Below, one piece after another: positions 1-11,996 of a stretch of DNA of 64,000 nucleotides. The translations under genes were made by a program, and so were the position numbers. Positions within the stretch are counted from its first letter, which is position 1, and each line of letters starts with the position of its first letter. The notes under the pieces are model-generated. The model worked only from the letters and a program-made list of their open reading frames with translations, ran no database searches and was not told the origin of the DNA. The DNA comes from Coptis chinensis (lineage: Eukaryota; Streptophyta; Magnoliopsida; Ranunculales; Ranunculaceae): positions 30,280,501-30,344,500 of the forward strand of contig CM027377.1 in the NCBI GenBank assembly GCA_015680905.1. The letters run 5' to 3'.

Positions 1-540
1 TTAGCCAAAGATGACCATGAACATGGGAAATGCGATGTTGTTTGTCCTTCTTAACATCATGGGAGATTGGCATTTTTCTACCGCCAATGATGCTTTGATG
101 TGTAGTCTTCAATGCTTTGCTCGAGGTCATACATTCTTTGATATCTTAAACTGTGGTTATCTCAATTTGAAACGAGCTCGTACTTTTCGGGATCAAGATA
201 TACTTTTACTCAGAATCGCTTGCGTCAATTATGAAGACACATTTCCCACGGTTTTCAGCTACTTTTCATGACCGGGTCAAAGTAGATTCTATGTGCCCAA
301 ACAAACAAGATAATTCGCTCATTAAGGTTTAGGCAATGGAAACGCCCCGCACGATACTTGAGACATGTTCGTTGTTATCCAAGCGATGATAAAATGATGA
401 AACATTTGAACGAATCCGGTGAACAAGAATGGGCCACCATTTGGGAATCGTTATCTTTTACGCCATACTAAGGAAATGCATTTCAATCGAAGAAGAGGCC
501 GACCTTCACCACATCCCGGATGGTAAACTTGAGTAGGGAA
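1..540 (+). pseudogene. Athila-like env-region ORF, C-terminal remnant
   Basis: This is the C-terminal part of a retrotransposon-borne protein that sits downstream of pol. It reads open from 11 to 271 and then carries stops and frameshifts to about 535. The same sequence recurs at about 36885-37400, where the upstream half of the protein is present, so this copy is cut by the window edge. Recognisable shared stretches are the FARGHTFFDIL-like block and the downstream basic, arginine-rich block. The position just before a 3' UTR, polypurine tract and LTR fits an env-like or plant-transposon-protein ORF of an Athila-type Ty3/gypsy element. No catalytic motif is visible and the molecular function is unknown. 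Confidence 0.6.
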
Positions 541-582
541 TTGTACATATATCTAGCTGTATATAATTGTATATAGTTCTTT

Positions 583-632
<50 letters not shown>

Positions 633-764
633 CAGATAATATATTATGTTACCACAACTTTCTGTTCCAAAGAATCCAGCTCTAATTTTGTTTACGGTTA
701 TCAGGTAATTCCTTTCTTTATCTATTTCTATTTCGAAGACTAATCATCACTCTGTTTGGGAGTG

Positions 765-816
<52 letters not shown>

Positions 817-2286
817 GCAACTTGTAGTCTGTATATAGTTTCTATTTTCTTGTTAGTAAATGTAATTAGTGACAATGTCTTGTTTCTTTTTCAATGATGA
901 AAATTATCTAGAAGTCTCACATTAGCATTCGAATTATGATTCGTTTTTAAGAAACTTAAGCTAATACGTACGCAATAGTTTTTATATCTTTTTATGAGTA
1001 TTCATGCACTGAGTATCATTGATTGTACATGACAATAAGTTTCTGGAAACCACGGTTAGTCTACTTAAACTATCAATCCTGTGAGAATCTAACCAAAAGC
1101 CTCGATATGAGTTATTTGTGAGTAATGACATAGAGGAGTAGTTTTTCCGAATAGAGAAAATCACGCATCGACTTACTTGATCACCATCCGAACCTAGGCG
1201 AGAATTTAGGCATTCTTTGGATCGACATAGCTATAAATTATTACCTGTTACAAATTTTACCGCTAGTCACTCCACTGAACCTTTCATCAAACCTTTCACT
1301 TTCACCAAAAATTCCTTACCCATATATTAATCCCAAATAAAAGAACCTACCTAAGTGATGAGTATGAGAAATAGGACGAAATGTAGAAAAATAAAAGAAG
1401 ACTTGTTCCAAATAAAAGTTAGTTACCTGCTTCAAAAATAAAAATAAATAAATAAACAGGATCATGTTTCTTAAGCCTAAAAAAAAAAAAAAATAAAGGC
1501 TTAAGAGCAAGGTAGGAAAACTTCGTAGGAGCGGGGAAAAGAAAACAAGGATTTCTCAAGTGTAAATATCTTGAAGACCTTATTCTCTTATACTTATCAT
1601 TTTTGATCTTCCACTTCCATTTCTTTCTACACTATCACCTAAGCCCCATAATACCTAATAAAGACCTCTAGCTCAATTAGGAGTAGGATGGTGTGATAAT
1701 AAGTAGTAGATGTGATTGATCGACCACCGCCTCCTCGACCGCCATCGAAGTGTGAGGAAAAGTGTGCCCCACTCGCGACACTGGAGTTAACAAAACACGA
1801 GTGGGAAAATTATGAGCTTAATTTGTGTTTCTACACATACATGTGAGAACCCATTTAGGTACACTCTCCAAAGAATCCAGAAACAGCCCTGCTTGTGCAA
1901 TTCAATGTAAATTCACTAAATGCATACTCATATGTAGATGTTTTAATTATTGTATGCATATTAACTTGAGTTTCGAAAGAATTAATCCTCGTTCCCCGCT
2001 AAGGAGATGTATAGATATCTGAGATTAATTTAGGAAACAAGCTTTTGTTACTAAGTCATTGTAGTATAAATGAAGTTTGTGAGTATCTTCTCTGGAAAAT
2101 CTCACGAGGCTATAACCTCGTCCACTAGGGAATTCCTAGTGGTTTAAGACCTTGTTGCATATGGTCAATGCAACCGCTCTCGCTCGAAAACGAGACTTAG
2201 CTTAGAATGCACAGCTTTTGGCCACTTATCTGTTTTAATATCTCTTCTTTGCTTGGGGACAAGCAAAATGCTGTTTGGGAGTGGTG
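541..2286 (+). other. Athila-like 3' untranslated region with T and AT tracts
   Basis: Non-coding 3' region of the element that begins left of the window. It holds a run of 49 T (584-632), an AT repeat (765-790) followed by an A run (to about 815), and no believable gene. It aligns throughout with 37400-39070, the 3' UTR of the second Athila-like element. Near its end TTGCTT and AAGCAA (2249-2254 and 2261-2266) can pair as a short hairpin. The sequence then runs into the purine-rich tract before the LTR, a layout common in Athila elements. Confidence 0.6.
2271..2286 (+). promoter_or_regulatory. Polypurine tract before LTR A
   Basis: The stretch CTGTTTGGGAGTGG lies immediately upstream of the LTR start TGATAAGCACCC. 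The equivalent site in the second element (40863-40877) reads GTTTGGGGGTAGTG, so this copy has lost one G of the purine core. The tract would prime plus-strand DNA synthesis in the parent element. Confidence 0.5.
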
Positions 2287-3798
2287 TGATAAGCACCCAA
2301 AATGTATTATAAAACACGTAGAGACATAACATTTTCGGTCAATTTTGTGCTTAATAATCATGAAATAATCGTGATCTTCGTGCGGTTTTTTTGCGGGTTA
2401 GAGCAACTAATATAAAATTATGATAAAGCCACATTTAAGCGCGGAATAGGGAGTATACACATGCCTTCCGATCAAGCCCATGTGAAGCCCAACAAATTCG
2501 GACTAAAGCCCAAAGACTCAAATAGTACATAATCCAATCGAGAAAGCGGGATTACATGCGCGAAGCATCAAACTTCGAAGCTCATATCTCTTGAACCGGG
2601 ACTAATGCGACGAGTGAGCTGCTCCGACGATCGGTCGCGATGAACTCTACAAATAGGCGGGGAAGTTGTAAAAAATGCCAAAAGACCGGATGCCACATCG
2701 ACATCGTGACGCGGGACCCACTAGGCGGGCCCATAAGATTTGATGAGTCATCATGCAAGTCAAGACAAAGGTGCAAATAATTGGTGCAATTTTGACACCT
2801 TGCATGAAGTTAATGAGTTAGTTGGATTTAGGTGATGATTATCTAAAAAAATGAAAGGTGTCAAATGGGAGTTAGTTGTGGATAAGTGAAAAATAAATGA
2901 GAGGAGAGTGTTTCACGTGGGAGAAGAGAAAAAGGCTCCCTTATGTAAAGGGGGGCTGATTTTGGGAGTTCGAAGCTTTTACTTCCTTGACTTTTACTTT
3001 TCATTTACATCCATGTCTTTAATTTTGTTTTTTTAGTTCTTTTGAGAGAAAAGCTTGTAACTTGTTAATGGGGGAACTCTCTCTAGTTTTTAATAAACTC
3101 TTCTTCATTTAGGTAAACAGGTTGTAGTTTTCTTGTTTTCATTCTCTTTCTTTTTCATTTCACATATCTTCTTATAGTTTAATTCAATCCTAGGATCATG
3201 AGCTAAAACTCTCCCAAGGGGAGGGTTAATGATGCTCATGTGAGGATCATGTTACAAATTTAGGATTCCAAAATCACTACTTAAAAGACTTAGGTTCTAT
3301 TTTTCATCCTGTCCCAAAATGACAGAGATTGACAATTATCTGATCAATTGTTGTAAAGTAGAACTAGGAGTTGGAATGATATTTCAGAGATGAAATATCA
3401 TTTCAATTCTACATGCTAACATGATATGTTTAGAGATAGGTATATTATGTTAGGGATTTGAGATGGTAGTGACCTGTTTCTAAAAGACTTGTAGCTAGGC
3501 CTTGCATGAGTAGGATTAATCCTTCCCTATCTCTCTCTCTCTCTCTTTCATTTAACTATAAACAAACTTACAAATTTTAGAGAACTTGTGTAAAAAAATC
3601 TATCTATAAAATCCTTCTCACTTAGTTCTCCAAAGTGTAGATTCCAGTTATGATCATTTAAATTCTTGTCTTAGAAGTTGGAACGAAATCCCTACTCGAA
3701 CTAGACTGACATTCTCAAAAAAAACAGTGAGTAAGGAATTATTGAGTTTTAGCACGTAGTAAGTCAACTTCTAAAAACACTGAAAAGTGCAAAGATCA
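2287..3798 (+). repeat. LTR A of Athila-like element
   Basis: A long terminal repeat of about 1.5 kb that begins TGATAAGCACCC and ends GATCA. The termini are set by comparison with two related LTRs: LTR B (39076-40849, minus) and LTR C (40878-43266). All three share the start, a GTGAGTAAGGAA motif close to the end, and a terminal ATCA. The next bases (GTAGT, 3799-3803) belong to a minus-strand Copia reverse transcriptase, so this LTR is the right border of an element inserted into Copia. Its left border is outside the window. Confidence 0.7.
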
Positions 3799-3802
3799 GT
3801 AG

Positions 3803-4000
3803 TCAACTCCTTCTTTCTGTGAAAAACCCTTTGCTACCACTCTTGCCTTGTACCCAAGATTTGCCGGTTCGGGAAGGACCTCTTTCTTTCTCGAACACCC
3901 ATTTACTACCGATAGTCATTTTGCCCTTTGGCAATAAAACTAGGTCCCATGTGTGATTTTTATCAAGAGATTCCATCTCGCTTGCATAGCTACCAACCAA
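3803..4000 (-). pseudogene. Copia reverse transcriptase, N-terminal fragment
   Basis: A 65-codon open stretch covering the start of the Copia RT domain (RVT_2). Visible family blocks are EMESLDKNHTWDLV, LPKGK-IGSKWVF and the terminal KGFFTERRS, equivalent to the usual KGF-Q-EG. The catalytic aspartates lie further downstream in the family and are missing because the Athila-like insertion removed continuity here. No function is possible. Confidence 0.8.
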
Positions 4001-5316
4001 TCTCTCGAATGAGCATCTCTAATAGCTTCCTTGAAGTTTATCGGCTCATCATCTTTGATATTCAATCGCATATGCCACTAAATCCACACGACCATAGTGT
4101 TTCATCGGCTTCCGTGCCCATACTTGTGCACTTCTTTAACTTGTCTCGTGGCCTAGTGGTCACCACTACAAGATGGATGCTCTTGCTCTTCTTCCCCGTT
4201 CTTGGTGGTTCCATGATTTGGTACCTCATCATGATCTAACCGGTCATCTCAAGATCGATAACTCAAGCTCATTAGCTTGAACTTCTATAGACTCACCATT
4301 TCGCCCTACTTCTTTCATCTGAAAGATAACACGGAAGTCTCATCAAAGGTAACATCTCACGACCGGGGAACTTGTGGTTTCTAGACACCACAATCGATAT
4401 CCCTTTACCCCATTTGCAAAGCCTAAGAATATGGCCTTCTTAGCTCTAGGATCTAGCTTGTCGTCCCCTCACATGGTAGTAAGTCGTCGATCCAAACACT
4501 TCAAAGAAAATACTATAATCAGTTTGGTTTACGACCACACCTCATAAGGTGTCCCGCAATCTATAGCCGGGTAATTGGTGACCTATCATGTACAGATAAC
4601 ACGCCATGGACACTACATCCGCCTAATACTCTTTTGCCTAGGCGGCATTAGACAATAAACATCTTGCTCTTTCAAGCAAAGTTCTATTCATCATCTCTCG
4701 CCATTCCATTCTCTGGCGTAGGCGTGCCCCCTCGATCGATTATTCCGGCAATTCACATGCATACGAGAACTCTTGGAAAGGTCCATAGGTATACTCAATA
4801 CCATTGTCGGACCGTAATGTCTTTACCTTCCTATCTCGTGCGATTCTCAACCCTTGCCTTCAACTTCTTAAATGTCTCAAACACTTCATCTTTCGATTTC
4901 ATCATATATACCCACACAGCGCGGTATGATCATCAATGAATGAGACATAATAGCGGTTACCTCCCTTGAAGCCACCGGAGGGTCCCCAAACATCCCAGAT
5001 GCACATAATCAAGGATGCCTTTGTCGTGGTAATGCGTGCTTTCGACTTGAACTTGACTTTGCACTACTTTCCCATAGGCCGCAATGCTCACAGAACCCCA
5101 TACTTGGCTTCTTCAAGTTCTTCAAGAACCCCGCTTGCAGACAACTTCGGACAAACCCTTTTCACTCATATGCCCCTAAACGCATATGCCATATCTTAGT
5201 GCACTCGGAATCATTACTACATGCACCCACGCTACATCGCTTATCACCGCATTTACCTATCATCGTGAGTATACAAGGTTCCATATTTTTGACCCTTCAT
5301 AACAACTAAAGAGCCA
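4001..5316 (-). pseudogene. Copia integrase region, frameshifted
   Basis: A broken integrase region between protease and RT. On the minus strand, scattered frames show the GAG-pre-integrase and integrase blocks. Around 5100-5210 there is an MSEKG-like motif with Cys/His zinc-binding remnants. Around 4940-5010 it reads DVWGPSGGFKGGNRYYVSFIDDHT, which carries the first acidic residues of the core, and around 4800 it reads RKVKTLRSDNG. The rest is interrupted by many frameshifts and stops. The retroviral-type integrase would have joined element cDNA to host DNA. Confidence 0.75.
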
Positions 5317-5733
5317 TTAACAATATTTAGGACTCCACCTTTTTACAAACTTGTGGCCTTTGGAATCCAAGGTACCAAGAGAAATAAGACTTTTCTTTAA
5401 CTCAAGAACATGTCTCACATCGGTTAAAGTCCTCACTACACCATCATACATCTTGACCCGTATAGTTCCAATTCCTACCGTCTTACAAGCAACGTCATTA
5501 CCCATTAAAACGGAACCACCATCAATGCTCTCATAAGAAGTAAACCACTTTCTATTCGGGCACATATGATAGGAACATCCGGAATCAAGAATCCACTTTT
5601 CGGTCATATAGTCTTGTGTGGACACACAGAGACTGAACTCATCCTCTTCAGAGCCTGAAGCATAATTTGCCTCAATTTTTGCCTTACCTTTCTTCTGACC
5701 ATCTCTCTTGTTCTCTTTCTTGGGTGAGGACAA
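5317..5733 (-). pseudogene. Copia protease region
   Basis: A 138-codon open stretch. It contains the aspartic protease motif [14 protein letters not shown], in which D-S-G is the catalytic loop typical of Copia proteases, followed by a [26 protein letters not shown] block that leads into the pre-integrase domain. It overlaps the zinc-knuckle frame just upstream by a frameshift, so the polyprotein is broken here. The enzyme would have cut the Gag-Pol polyprotein. Confidence 0.8.
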
Positions 5734-6467
5734 TTACTTGCATAATGTCCCTTTTCATTGCAATTGTAGCACTGTACATATTTTAAAGGCTTCTTTGACT
5801 TGGACCTAGAATTCTCATTACTTGAATAATTACGTTTCATACTAATTTCCTCTTGCCACTAGCCCCCCGACCGCATCAATGTTATTCTCTACGTGTCTTC
5901 TTCATCAACTCATAAGAAAGAAGTGCACTTTGAACTTCGTCAAGATCGATGACTTCTCTGTTCATGAATGTAGTCATTAGATGCTCATAGCTTTCTGGCA
6001 AGGAGAATATTAAACATGCCGCTTGATCCTCATCATCCATCTTCATACCAACATTCAAATAATCCGCTAGACGTCGACGGAACTCACTAACGTGCTCTTG
6101 CATCGTTGAACCATCGACCATCATGTACCGATAAAGACGCTTCTTAAGGTACATCTTGTTCGTCATGCTCTTGGTCATATACATAGACTCTAGTTTGAGC
6201 CAAATATCGGCAGCGGTATTTTCTCCCATCACACTATACATAACCTCATTAGCAAGACATAACCGGATTGATGAACAAGCTTGAAGATCGAACTCTTCCC
6301 AATCATCATTACTCATACTTCGCCGCCTTAGATTTAATCCCCTTTAAAGCCTTGTGCAAACCTTGTTTGGATGAGGATGTCCTTTACTTGGACTTGCCAA
6401 ATCCCAAAGTTATTCTTCCCATTAAACTTTCTACTTCAAACCTTGCATTTGACATCTTGGGAGCCAT
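5604..6467 (-). pseudogene. Copia gag with zinc knuckle
   Basis: Remnant of the Copia capsid gene (UBN2-type gag). The likely start is the ATG at 6467-6465, soon after the primer-binding site. An early frame break leads to the long open part 6316-5882, which contains SSIRLCLANEVMYSVMGENT, the YMTKSMTNKMYLKKRLY block and the LPESYEHLMTTF block, all typical of this family. A further frame (5840-5604) has the knuckle [14 protein letters not shown], which matches C-x2-C-x4-H-x4-C for RNA binding. Shifts between these pieces make it a pseudogene. Confidence 0.8.
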
Positions 6468-6580
6468 CTTTCAAGTTACACACAATAACCCAAAAGAAAC
6501 AGCGGTTTTACCTCGAATTTAATCGAACACCTTGTTTACACAAATTTTTGAGCACTAAACTCAAAATCCCAGTCGTATAC

Positions 6581-6600
6581 CTAAGCTCGGATACAATTGT
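6581..6600 (-). promoter_or_regulatory. Degenerate Copia primer-binding site
   Basis: On the minus strand the bases just inside the 5' LTR read TTGTATCCGAGCTTAGG, a mutated form of the TGGTATCAGAGC site that pairs with initiator methionine tRNA in many Copia elements. It fixes the inner edge of the LTR near 6599. Confidence 0.55.
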
Positions 6601-7130
6601 TGTGAATATATAAGTGCGGAAACAACGTTACCCACAACAAACGGATCAATCCTACACAAAGATCGATCCTTCACACTAGACAAGACTTCAACACCCTCCA
6701 AGCAATATCCCAACACTTCTCAATATCAAATAACAAGCATATAAAGTAAAACAATTAATGTAAAGGAAGAACAAACCACAAAACGAGATATATCGTGGTT
6801 CGGCAATTTGCCTACTTCCACACTGCGAGTTCCAAGCTTTACTAGATGTCTTGAGTAACAGATTACAAGTCTCTCAATTCACTCACAAAGAATGAACACT
6901 CAACTCACAAAGAATTGCTCTCTTATAATCTCTCTCTTTCTTGGTTTTGGAAAAAGTTAGGTTTTCCAAAAAAAAACTGGTTTTGTTTTTATACCAAAAA
7001 ACCAAAATCGCGATTCTTGAATGAAGCCCACAAAATGACTGAAGGCATGTGCGGATGCTGAATTGTTCTTGGACCATGAGTGCGGGTCGCGCCCACTCTG
7101 AGCACGAGCGCGCTCTGAATGTAAAAAACA
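6599..7130 (-). repeat. Copia 5' LTR (outer edge approximate)
   Basis: Non-coding segment immediately upstream of the Copia gag on the minus strand. It contains a CGAACCACGATATATCTCG stretch of the kind often seen in U5/R of plant Copia LTRs. The inner edge is set by the primer-binding site. The outer edge is placed at 7130 because a minus-strand TG occurs there. No 3' LTR is available for comparison, so the outer border could be off by tens of bases. Confidence 0.45.
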
Positions 7131-7185
7131 AAGTAAAACTCGTTTTTTTCTCTCTACGGCTTCACTATAGAATACAACAAAGCCG

Positions 7186-8030
7186 GAGATTTCTAAAGGC
7201 CTAAAGCAGAATTTGGTATGGAGTCAAGTACCAGAAGTGTTCCTATGGTGTGAATTAAACAAACTGTGTCTTTCGACCATTTCTTTCCCCACCACCACAA
7301 GAGCGCAGCCCAGTTGTTATTTTAAATGCAAAAAAAATATTGTTCACATTCTAGGTCTGCTGTTATTTAGTCTCTGTTGTTTGCTCCTTCCGAAGCTTAC
7401 TTGAGTACCCAACATTCTAAACAAGCTTAGTTGCTAACTTATTGTGCCTGATGGTAATACTCTTGCAATGTGGAAGGATATCTCACCTTTTAAAAAGCAT
7501 GTTTGTGTTCATGGCATACTAATATATGTCTGCTAATGTGCTGCAAATATTATAGTATTGTTTTTACTAATGATTATAAATTAAATGAGTTCGCTTGGTT
7601 AAAGCAGGCATCAACTACACCATGCCCTCGCTGAGTACCTCTTCGTAGACCTTAGTTGCACCCGTTTAGAATGGGTGGCAAGGGCTTTCAGTGTGCACTA
7701 CTGTCTGAAGGTAAGACTGACGCTGAGATTTACATGCATCCTAACTTGATTAATGAAACTAAATTGGTTACTTAGCTTTACATCACATTAACCAGGGAAC
7801 CTTGAATTGTAGTTTGGGAATATGGAATACCAGAAATAGGCCCAACTTTGTGAATGCTACACTTTAGAGTGTTTGCAATCATGCCCGACATCATGTCAAG
7901 ACAGTCACTGGAGCCTATGCTTCCCAAGCCAAGACATCCCCTTCCATAACAACACTCGATAGTGACATTGTGTGTGCTCACCCTCAGCAGACTATATATG
8001 GTGCAGCGCCCCAAGATTATCTTTCATGGA
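7186..8030. repeat. Helitron-associated block X, copy 1
   Basis: A block that recurs in the same orientation at 12888-13690 and, in part, at 18985-19110. The copies share strings such as TCTCTTTTGTGTGCTCCTT/TCTCTGTTGTTTGCTCCTT and CCGACATCATGTCAAG. In this copy a frame without stops runs through about 7895-8118 on the plus strand but has no clear start and no recognised family. The other copies break that frame, so it is annotated only as a repeat. Confidence 0.6.
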
Positions 8031-8746
8031 GCCTTAAAAGCGGATTGAGAAAGCAAAATATGGTATTGCAGCAGCTTTCGTGGAGAGACCTTAATGCGAG
8101 GGCTTTTTCAAAAAAATGATTCGGTATATATGCATAACTGTTGAGCAACCATACAATGAAGTTAGGCGACCTTTTCGAAAGCATGTGGAGCAAAGACTGG
8201 ATGCATCCCCTTAGTGCTTGAGTTCTTTCTCCTTATATTTAGTAACCCATGTTATAGGGAAGCCCCTGACTTTGACAAGCGGGCAAAGCAATATTCAGGA
8301 GTGGGAGTTGGCGTGGGAGTGGGAACCTCTTTATTTCTATTAAAGTTGAATGGTATTAACATGTGAACAAACTATAAATTGCAAGCGCATAAAGACCAGC
8401 AAACTGTACGCATTTCTTCCTATCCTACCTCACCCAAAATTCAATCAGACCTTCAACCCTTCGTCTTCTTCAACTGTTATCTTCATATTCCACATTTAGC
8501 TGCCATGTAACAGATGGGCCTATTCTCCTTCCCTCTCTTCATGTATCTTTCTAACCTCTATAAATTCAGGCGGTTTTTCCTTCGTCAACATATGTTCAAC
8601 TTCTTCACACCAAGAAACTTTCTATTATACAGAATCAGTAATCAGGTAATCCCTTTCTCTCCTCCATTTCTAAAAATTATTTGTTTACCAGGGACTGTCT
8701 ACTATTAATTTTGCCCCTTTCATTAAACTTTGCAGCTACCAGTCAG
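8031..8746 (+). promoter_or_regulatory. Upstream region of the RPA70-like gene
   Basis: About 700 bp between block X and the RPA-like start codon. A TATA-like TATAAATT lies at about 8371. Pyrimidine-rich leader-like sequence follows, and then an apparent 5'-UTR intron with donor GTAATC near 8646 and acceptor TTTGCAG near 8735. The first ATG after it, at 8747, begins the RPA-like frame. No other gene is visible here. Confidence 0.4.
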
Positions 8747-10955
8747 ATGTCGACGCAGAATTATCAAGATTTTGATAAAATCCGCAATGGATCTGACCGC
8801 TATAAAGTTTTAGGCCGCATCACAAGACTCTGGGAATCAGTCAATTTGAGTAATAAGTACACTAGGGAAGTGCTTAGCTTGGAGTTTCTTCTTTTGGATG
8901 CAAAGGTAATTACAATACAATGTGTCGTCTATGCAAAAACCAGAAAAAATCCCGGCCAAAACTAATTTATTCAGCGACTTGGCTATTTTCAAGCAAGCAT
9001 ATATGTGGTACTCATATTCATGTTGTCCCATGAAGAAATATTTTACGGATTTTGGAGATATCCTTCAAGGGAATGTGTTAAAGGAAGGTAATATCTACAC
9101 ATTAGAGAAATTCGACGTTTGGTTTGCGAAAAGTTATAGGCCGGTTGAGCATGATCACAAGATCTTTTTCAAAACTGGCACATTGATCGCGCCAATTAAT
9201 GAAGAAGGTATTGACATTGCAAGGCACAAATTCGCCTTCTCCCAGTTTGACACTGTTTCAAGACAAGTTGGTGACAACACTCATCTAATAGGTAATATTC
9301 TTTCAATGACAACTTACCTTTGTTAACTCAGTACTTTGTTGGTTGGCTTTCTCCTAACATTATGTTACTAACGATTGTAGACGTGATTGGCCTACTGAAG
9401 AGCGTCGGCAAGATTACACCCAAATTTGGGACAGTTTTCCAGGAGATTGTTATCATGGACAAGAGGTGACTTGCCGTCCTTACATCTTAAATGACCCCAG
9501 TATGAATTTTCCCTTCTAACACAGGTGATCCTATTATCAGTGAAATGGAATTGACTATTACATTATGGGGTCAGTTAACCGCCCAGTTTCCGGAAGACAT
9601 TTTCTCACAACAAAGTGTTATTGTCATTGCAACTTCACTCAACGCAAAAGAAATTCAAGGTTAATAACTTTTTTGGATTCACACTATTGGAATTTGTTTT
9701 GCAGTGCTCACAAAAAAAAGCTACAAGTGTTTGACGTGTCCATATTGTTAGGTAAAATTTGTCTTTCATCACTCAGTGCAACAAAGGTCTACCTCAATTT
9801 GGATGTTGCCGATGTTACTGCCTACAGAAACAGGTTTATCTATCCTGCTCGTGCACCAATTCATTCTTCTATCATACAATTTGATCATGTTGCCTCTTAC
9901 TCATGTCCTTTGTCACATTCCTTTTCATTGTAGTTTGGAGGGTACCCACATGCAGATAGACCACCTTGATCCATCTACAACATTGGGCCTTTCTGAGGAA
10001 GAAGTGCTTAGAAACCGTAGGGTTTCGATAGACAAATTAAAAGAAATGGGTCTAGATGAATCCTACAAGGTAACGTTCTCTCCTTTTTAGGTTTCTTATG
10101 TTTCGATTCGCGTAATTCATTGATGGAAATGATTGTCTTAAAACAGAGAGAAACATATACTTGCAGAGCAACCATCGGATATATCTTCAACACAAATTGG
10201 TACTATAATTCATGCAAAGCTTGACAAGCAAGTGTAACAAAAGTTTGTAGGCGAGTGTGCGGTTTGTGGGGTTGAAGTTGGCAGCCGAAGTGAGAGGTGA
10301 CTTATAAATTCCTTATCCAACCAATTCTTTGTTAGCTTAACTATCTTTGAAACTTTATTTCAAATGGACAGGTACATGCTACGCATGGATGTAGAAGATC
10401 CGTCTGGGGTTACTCTATTTGTTGCATTTGATAGAGAAGCTGAATATCTTATTCAAAAGCCGGTTACGGAATTGGTTGACTCCTACAAAAAGGCAAGCCC
10501 CTGCAATTTTACATGTCACCTCGGTGTTTGTTTTTTTTAGTTGAAAAAAAAATAACCTAGGTCTAGCCAATTTGAATTATCTTCTCACCGTTACAGGAGA
10601 ATGGGCCACAGGCTGTTCAGACTGCATTGGAACAAGTTGCTGGAAAAGAATTCATTTTCCAAGTTAAAATAAATTACTACAGCCAAAATAAGGAAAACCA
10701 ATCTTTTGTTATCTACAAAATTTTCCCAACTACTGTTGATGATGACACAATAAAAAAAGAAACCATTGAAAAGGTGATCCTCTGTTCCCTTTACTAAATT
10801 TCATATTAATTCACCTTCATTAAACTAAATCTGGTTCAATGCAGGATAAAACAAACCGAAGCACTGATTTAGATGATGGGCTTATTGGAGTTGAGGTGTC
10901 AAGCCAGGCTATGGAATCTGAACTCCCCCGAGCAAAAAAAACAAAGATAATGTAG
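8747..10955 (+). pseudogene. RPA70-like single-strand DNA-binding gene carried by a Helitron
   Basis: A multi-exon gene related to the large subunit of replication protein A, of the kind plant Helitrons often carry. Approximate exons are 8747-about 8944, about 8980-9291, 9381-9465, 9525-9659, 9705-9833, 9934-10069, 10167-10296, 10372-10492, 10597-10773 and 10845-10955. OB-fold blocks visible include LGRITRLWESVN, ILQGNV-KEGNIYTLEKFDV, ELTITLWGQLTAQFPED and SATKVYLNLDVADVTAYRNR. A zinc-ribbon region carries WYYNSCKA and ECAVCG. The intron after 10492 starts GC rather than GT. The zinc-ribbon cysteine codon after CKA is TGA, and exon 2 needs a frame change, so the gene is probably dead. The product would bind single-stranded DNA during replication or Helitron movement. 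Confidence 0.8.
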
Positions 10956-11611
10956 TGGGTAAACACTTATTCAACCATTTTCTCCATTTCACTTATACTC
11001 ACTTGAACTACTCTATTGGTTTGTTTGTCAAGAAAATAAAAACCAATCGGTATACCTAATTATTTTCTTCTCCCTAATGCAGGACGTGTGTAAGGCATCT
11101 ATCGAATCATGTGACCATTTTCTTCCTTCTCTGAGATTTTGTGCTCACAAACTTCTCTTCCTTCAGCAGTCCACTTTTCAGATCTGCTGCGTTTTTAGTT
11201 TGCCTCTGTGTGACATTGTTAGACATTATGTATTGTCACAAGATTTCTTCTACTTTAAGCCAGGATGTGTTCTTAATTTGTCTTTGTGTTTTTAAGACCT
11301 TAATCTCTTATTTAATTTGATGTATGCTTGGGTTTGATTTTTTATAATTAATTCTTCTTGGTGCTATTATCTCCCTCCCCGTGTCTTTTCACACTATATT
11401 GTTTCGCTTGCATACCATGAGCTAATTTCTCCTCCCAGAATTAAGCCCCCCTACAATATGGTTTAACCGCTAAAGCAAAGGTAATGCCTTTCAACACGTT
11501 TCGCTTCTTTCGCGCAAGCCATTATGGTTAGTCCATCTGTCTTTTAGTATATATTCTACAAGCATTAACAACTCAATTCTCCTATTTCTCTTACTCCAAA
11601 AATCTGTTAAC
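10956..11611 (+). other. Downstream of RPA-like gene; no gene seen
   Basis: T-rich sequence after the RPA-like stop codon. The 72-codon frame at 11077-11295 is cysteine- and leucine-rich with no family resemblance and looks like chance. I see no terminator, RNA gene or repeat boundary. Confidence 0.4.
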
Positions 11612-11992
11612 GTTAAATTATGCATTCAATTAGCTGTCCCTAACATGAGAACCTACTTATGCTAAAAGGGTTGACACCCCCACAGTGCAGTTATCGGAGT
11701 TGTCCAGAATTAGATCTCTTCAGAGCACTATTCACCAGCCTTCCTTTGCCCGGGTATGGTGACCGGTTGTTGTCGCCTTGCGAAGCTTTGAATTGTTGTT
11801 TGGGAATATGTGATACCGAAATAGGCCCAACTGTAGGTTATGTAAATTCATGCAGTCAATAAGGTTAGTGAATTTCTGTCTTTTTAAATATATACCGAGT
11901 TTTCTTTTACAGTTTGAGAATTTCTTATTCCTTTTTTTCTTTCTACTTTAATTTGGTTCTCCATTTGTGTATCTGAGTACATTTGGTTTGTT
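11612..11992. repeat. Helitron-associated block Y, copy 1
   Basis: Direct repeat of about 17417-18243. Shared strings include TTTGAATTGTTGTTTGGGAA, GAGTTTGAGAATTTCTTATT and TTTAATTTGGTTCTCCATTT. In this copy the PPR fragment follows directly after TTTGTTTTG. In copy 2 the same point continues into unrelated AT-rich DNA, which marks the edge of the captured gene piece. Confidence 0.65.
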
Positions 11993-11996
11993 TTGT

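Larger units (their letters stand above)
3799..7130 (-). mobile_element. Copia (Ty1) retrotransposon, truncated by insertion
   Basis: A decayed Ty1/Copia element on the minus strand. Reading right to left it has the 5' LTR, primer-binding site, gag, zinc knuckle, protease, integrase, and the first part of reverse transcriptase. It stops at 3799, where LTR A begins. The break falls in the RT block normally reading KGF-Q-EG-VDY, so the rest of RT, RNase H and the 3' LTR should lie left of this window. Many stops and frameshifts show it is inactive. Confidence 0.8.

Noticed and set aside
7895..8118. Open plus-strand stretch in block X copy 1
   Set aside because: No start codon, no family resemblance, and the other two copies of the block break the frame.
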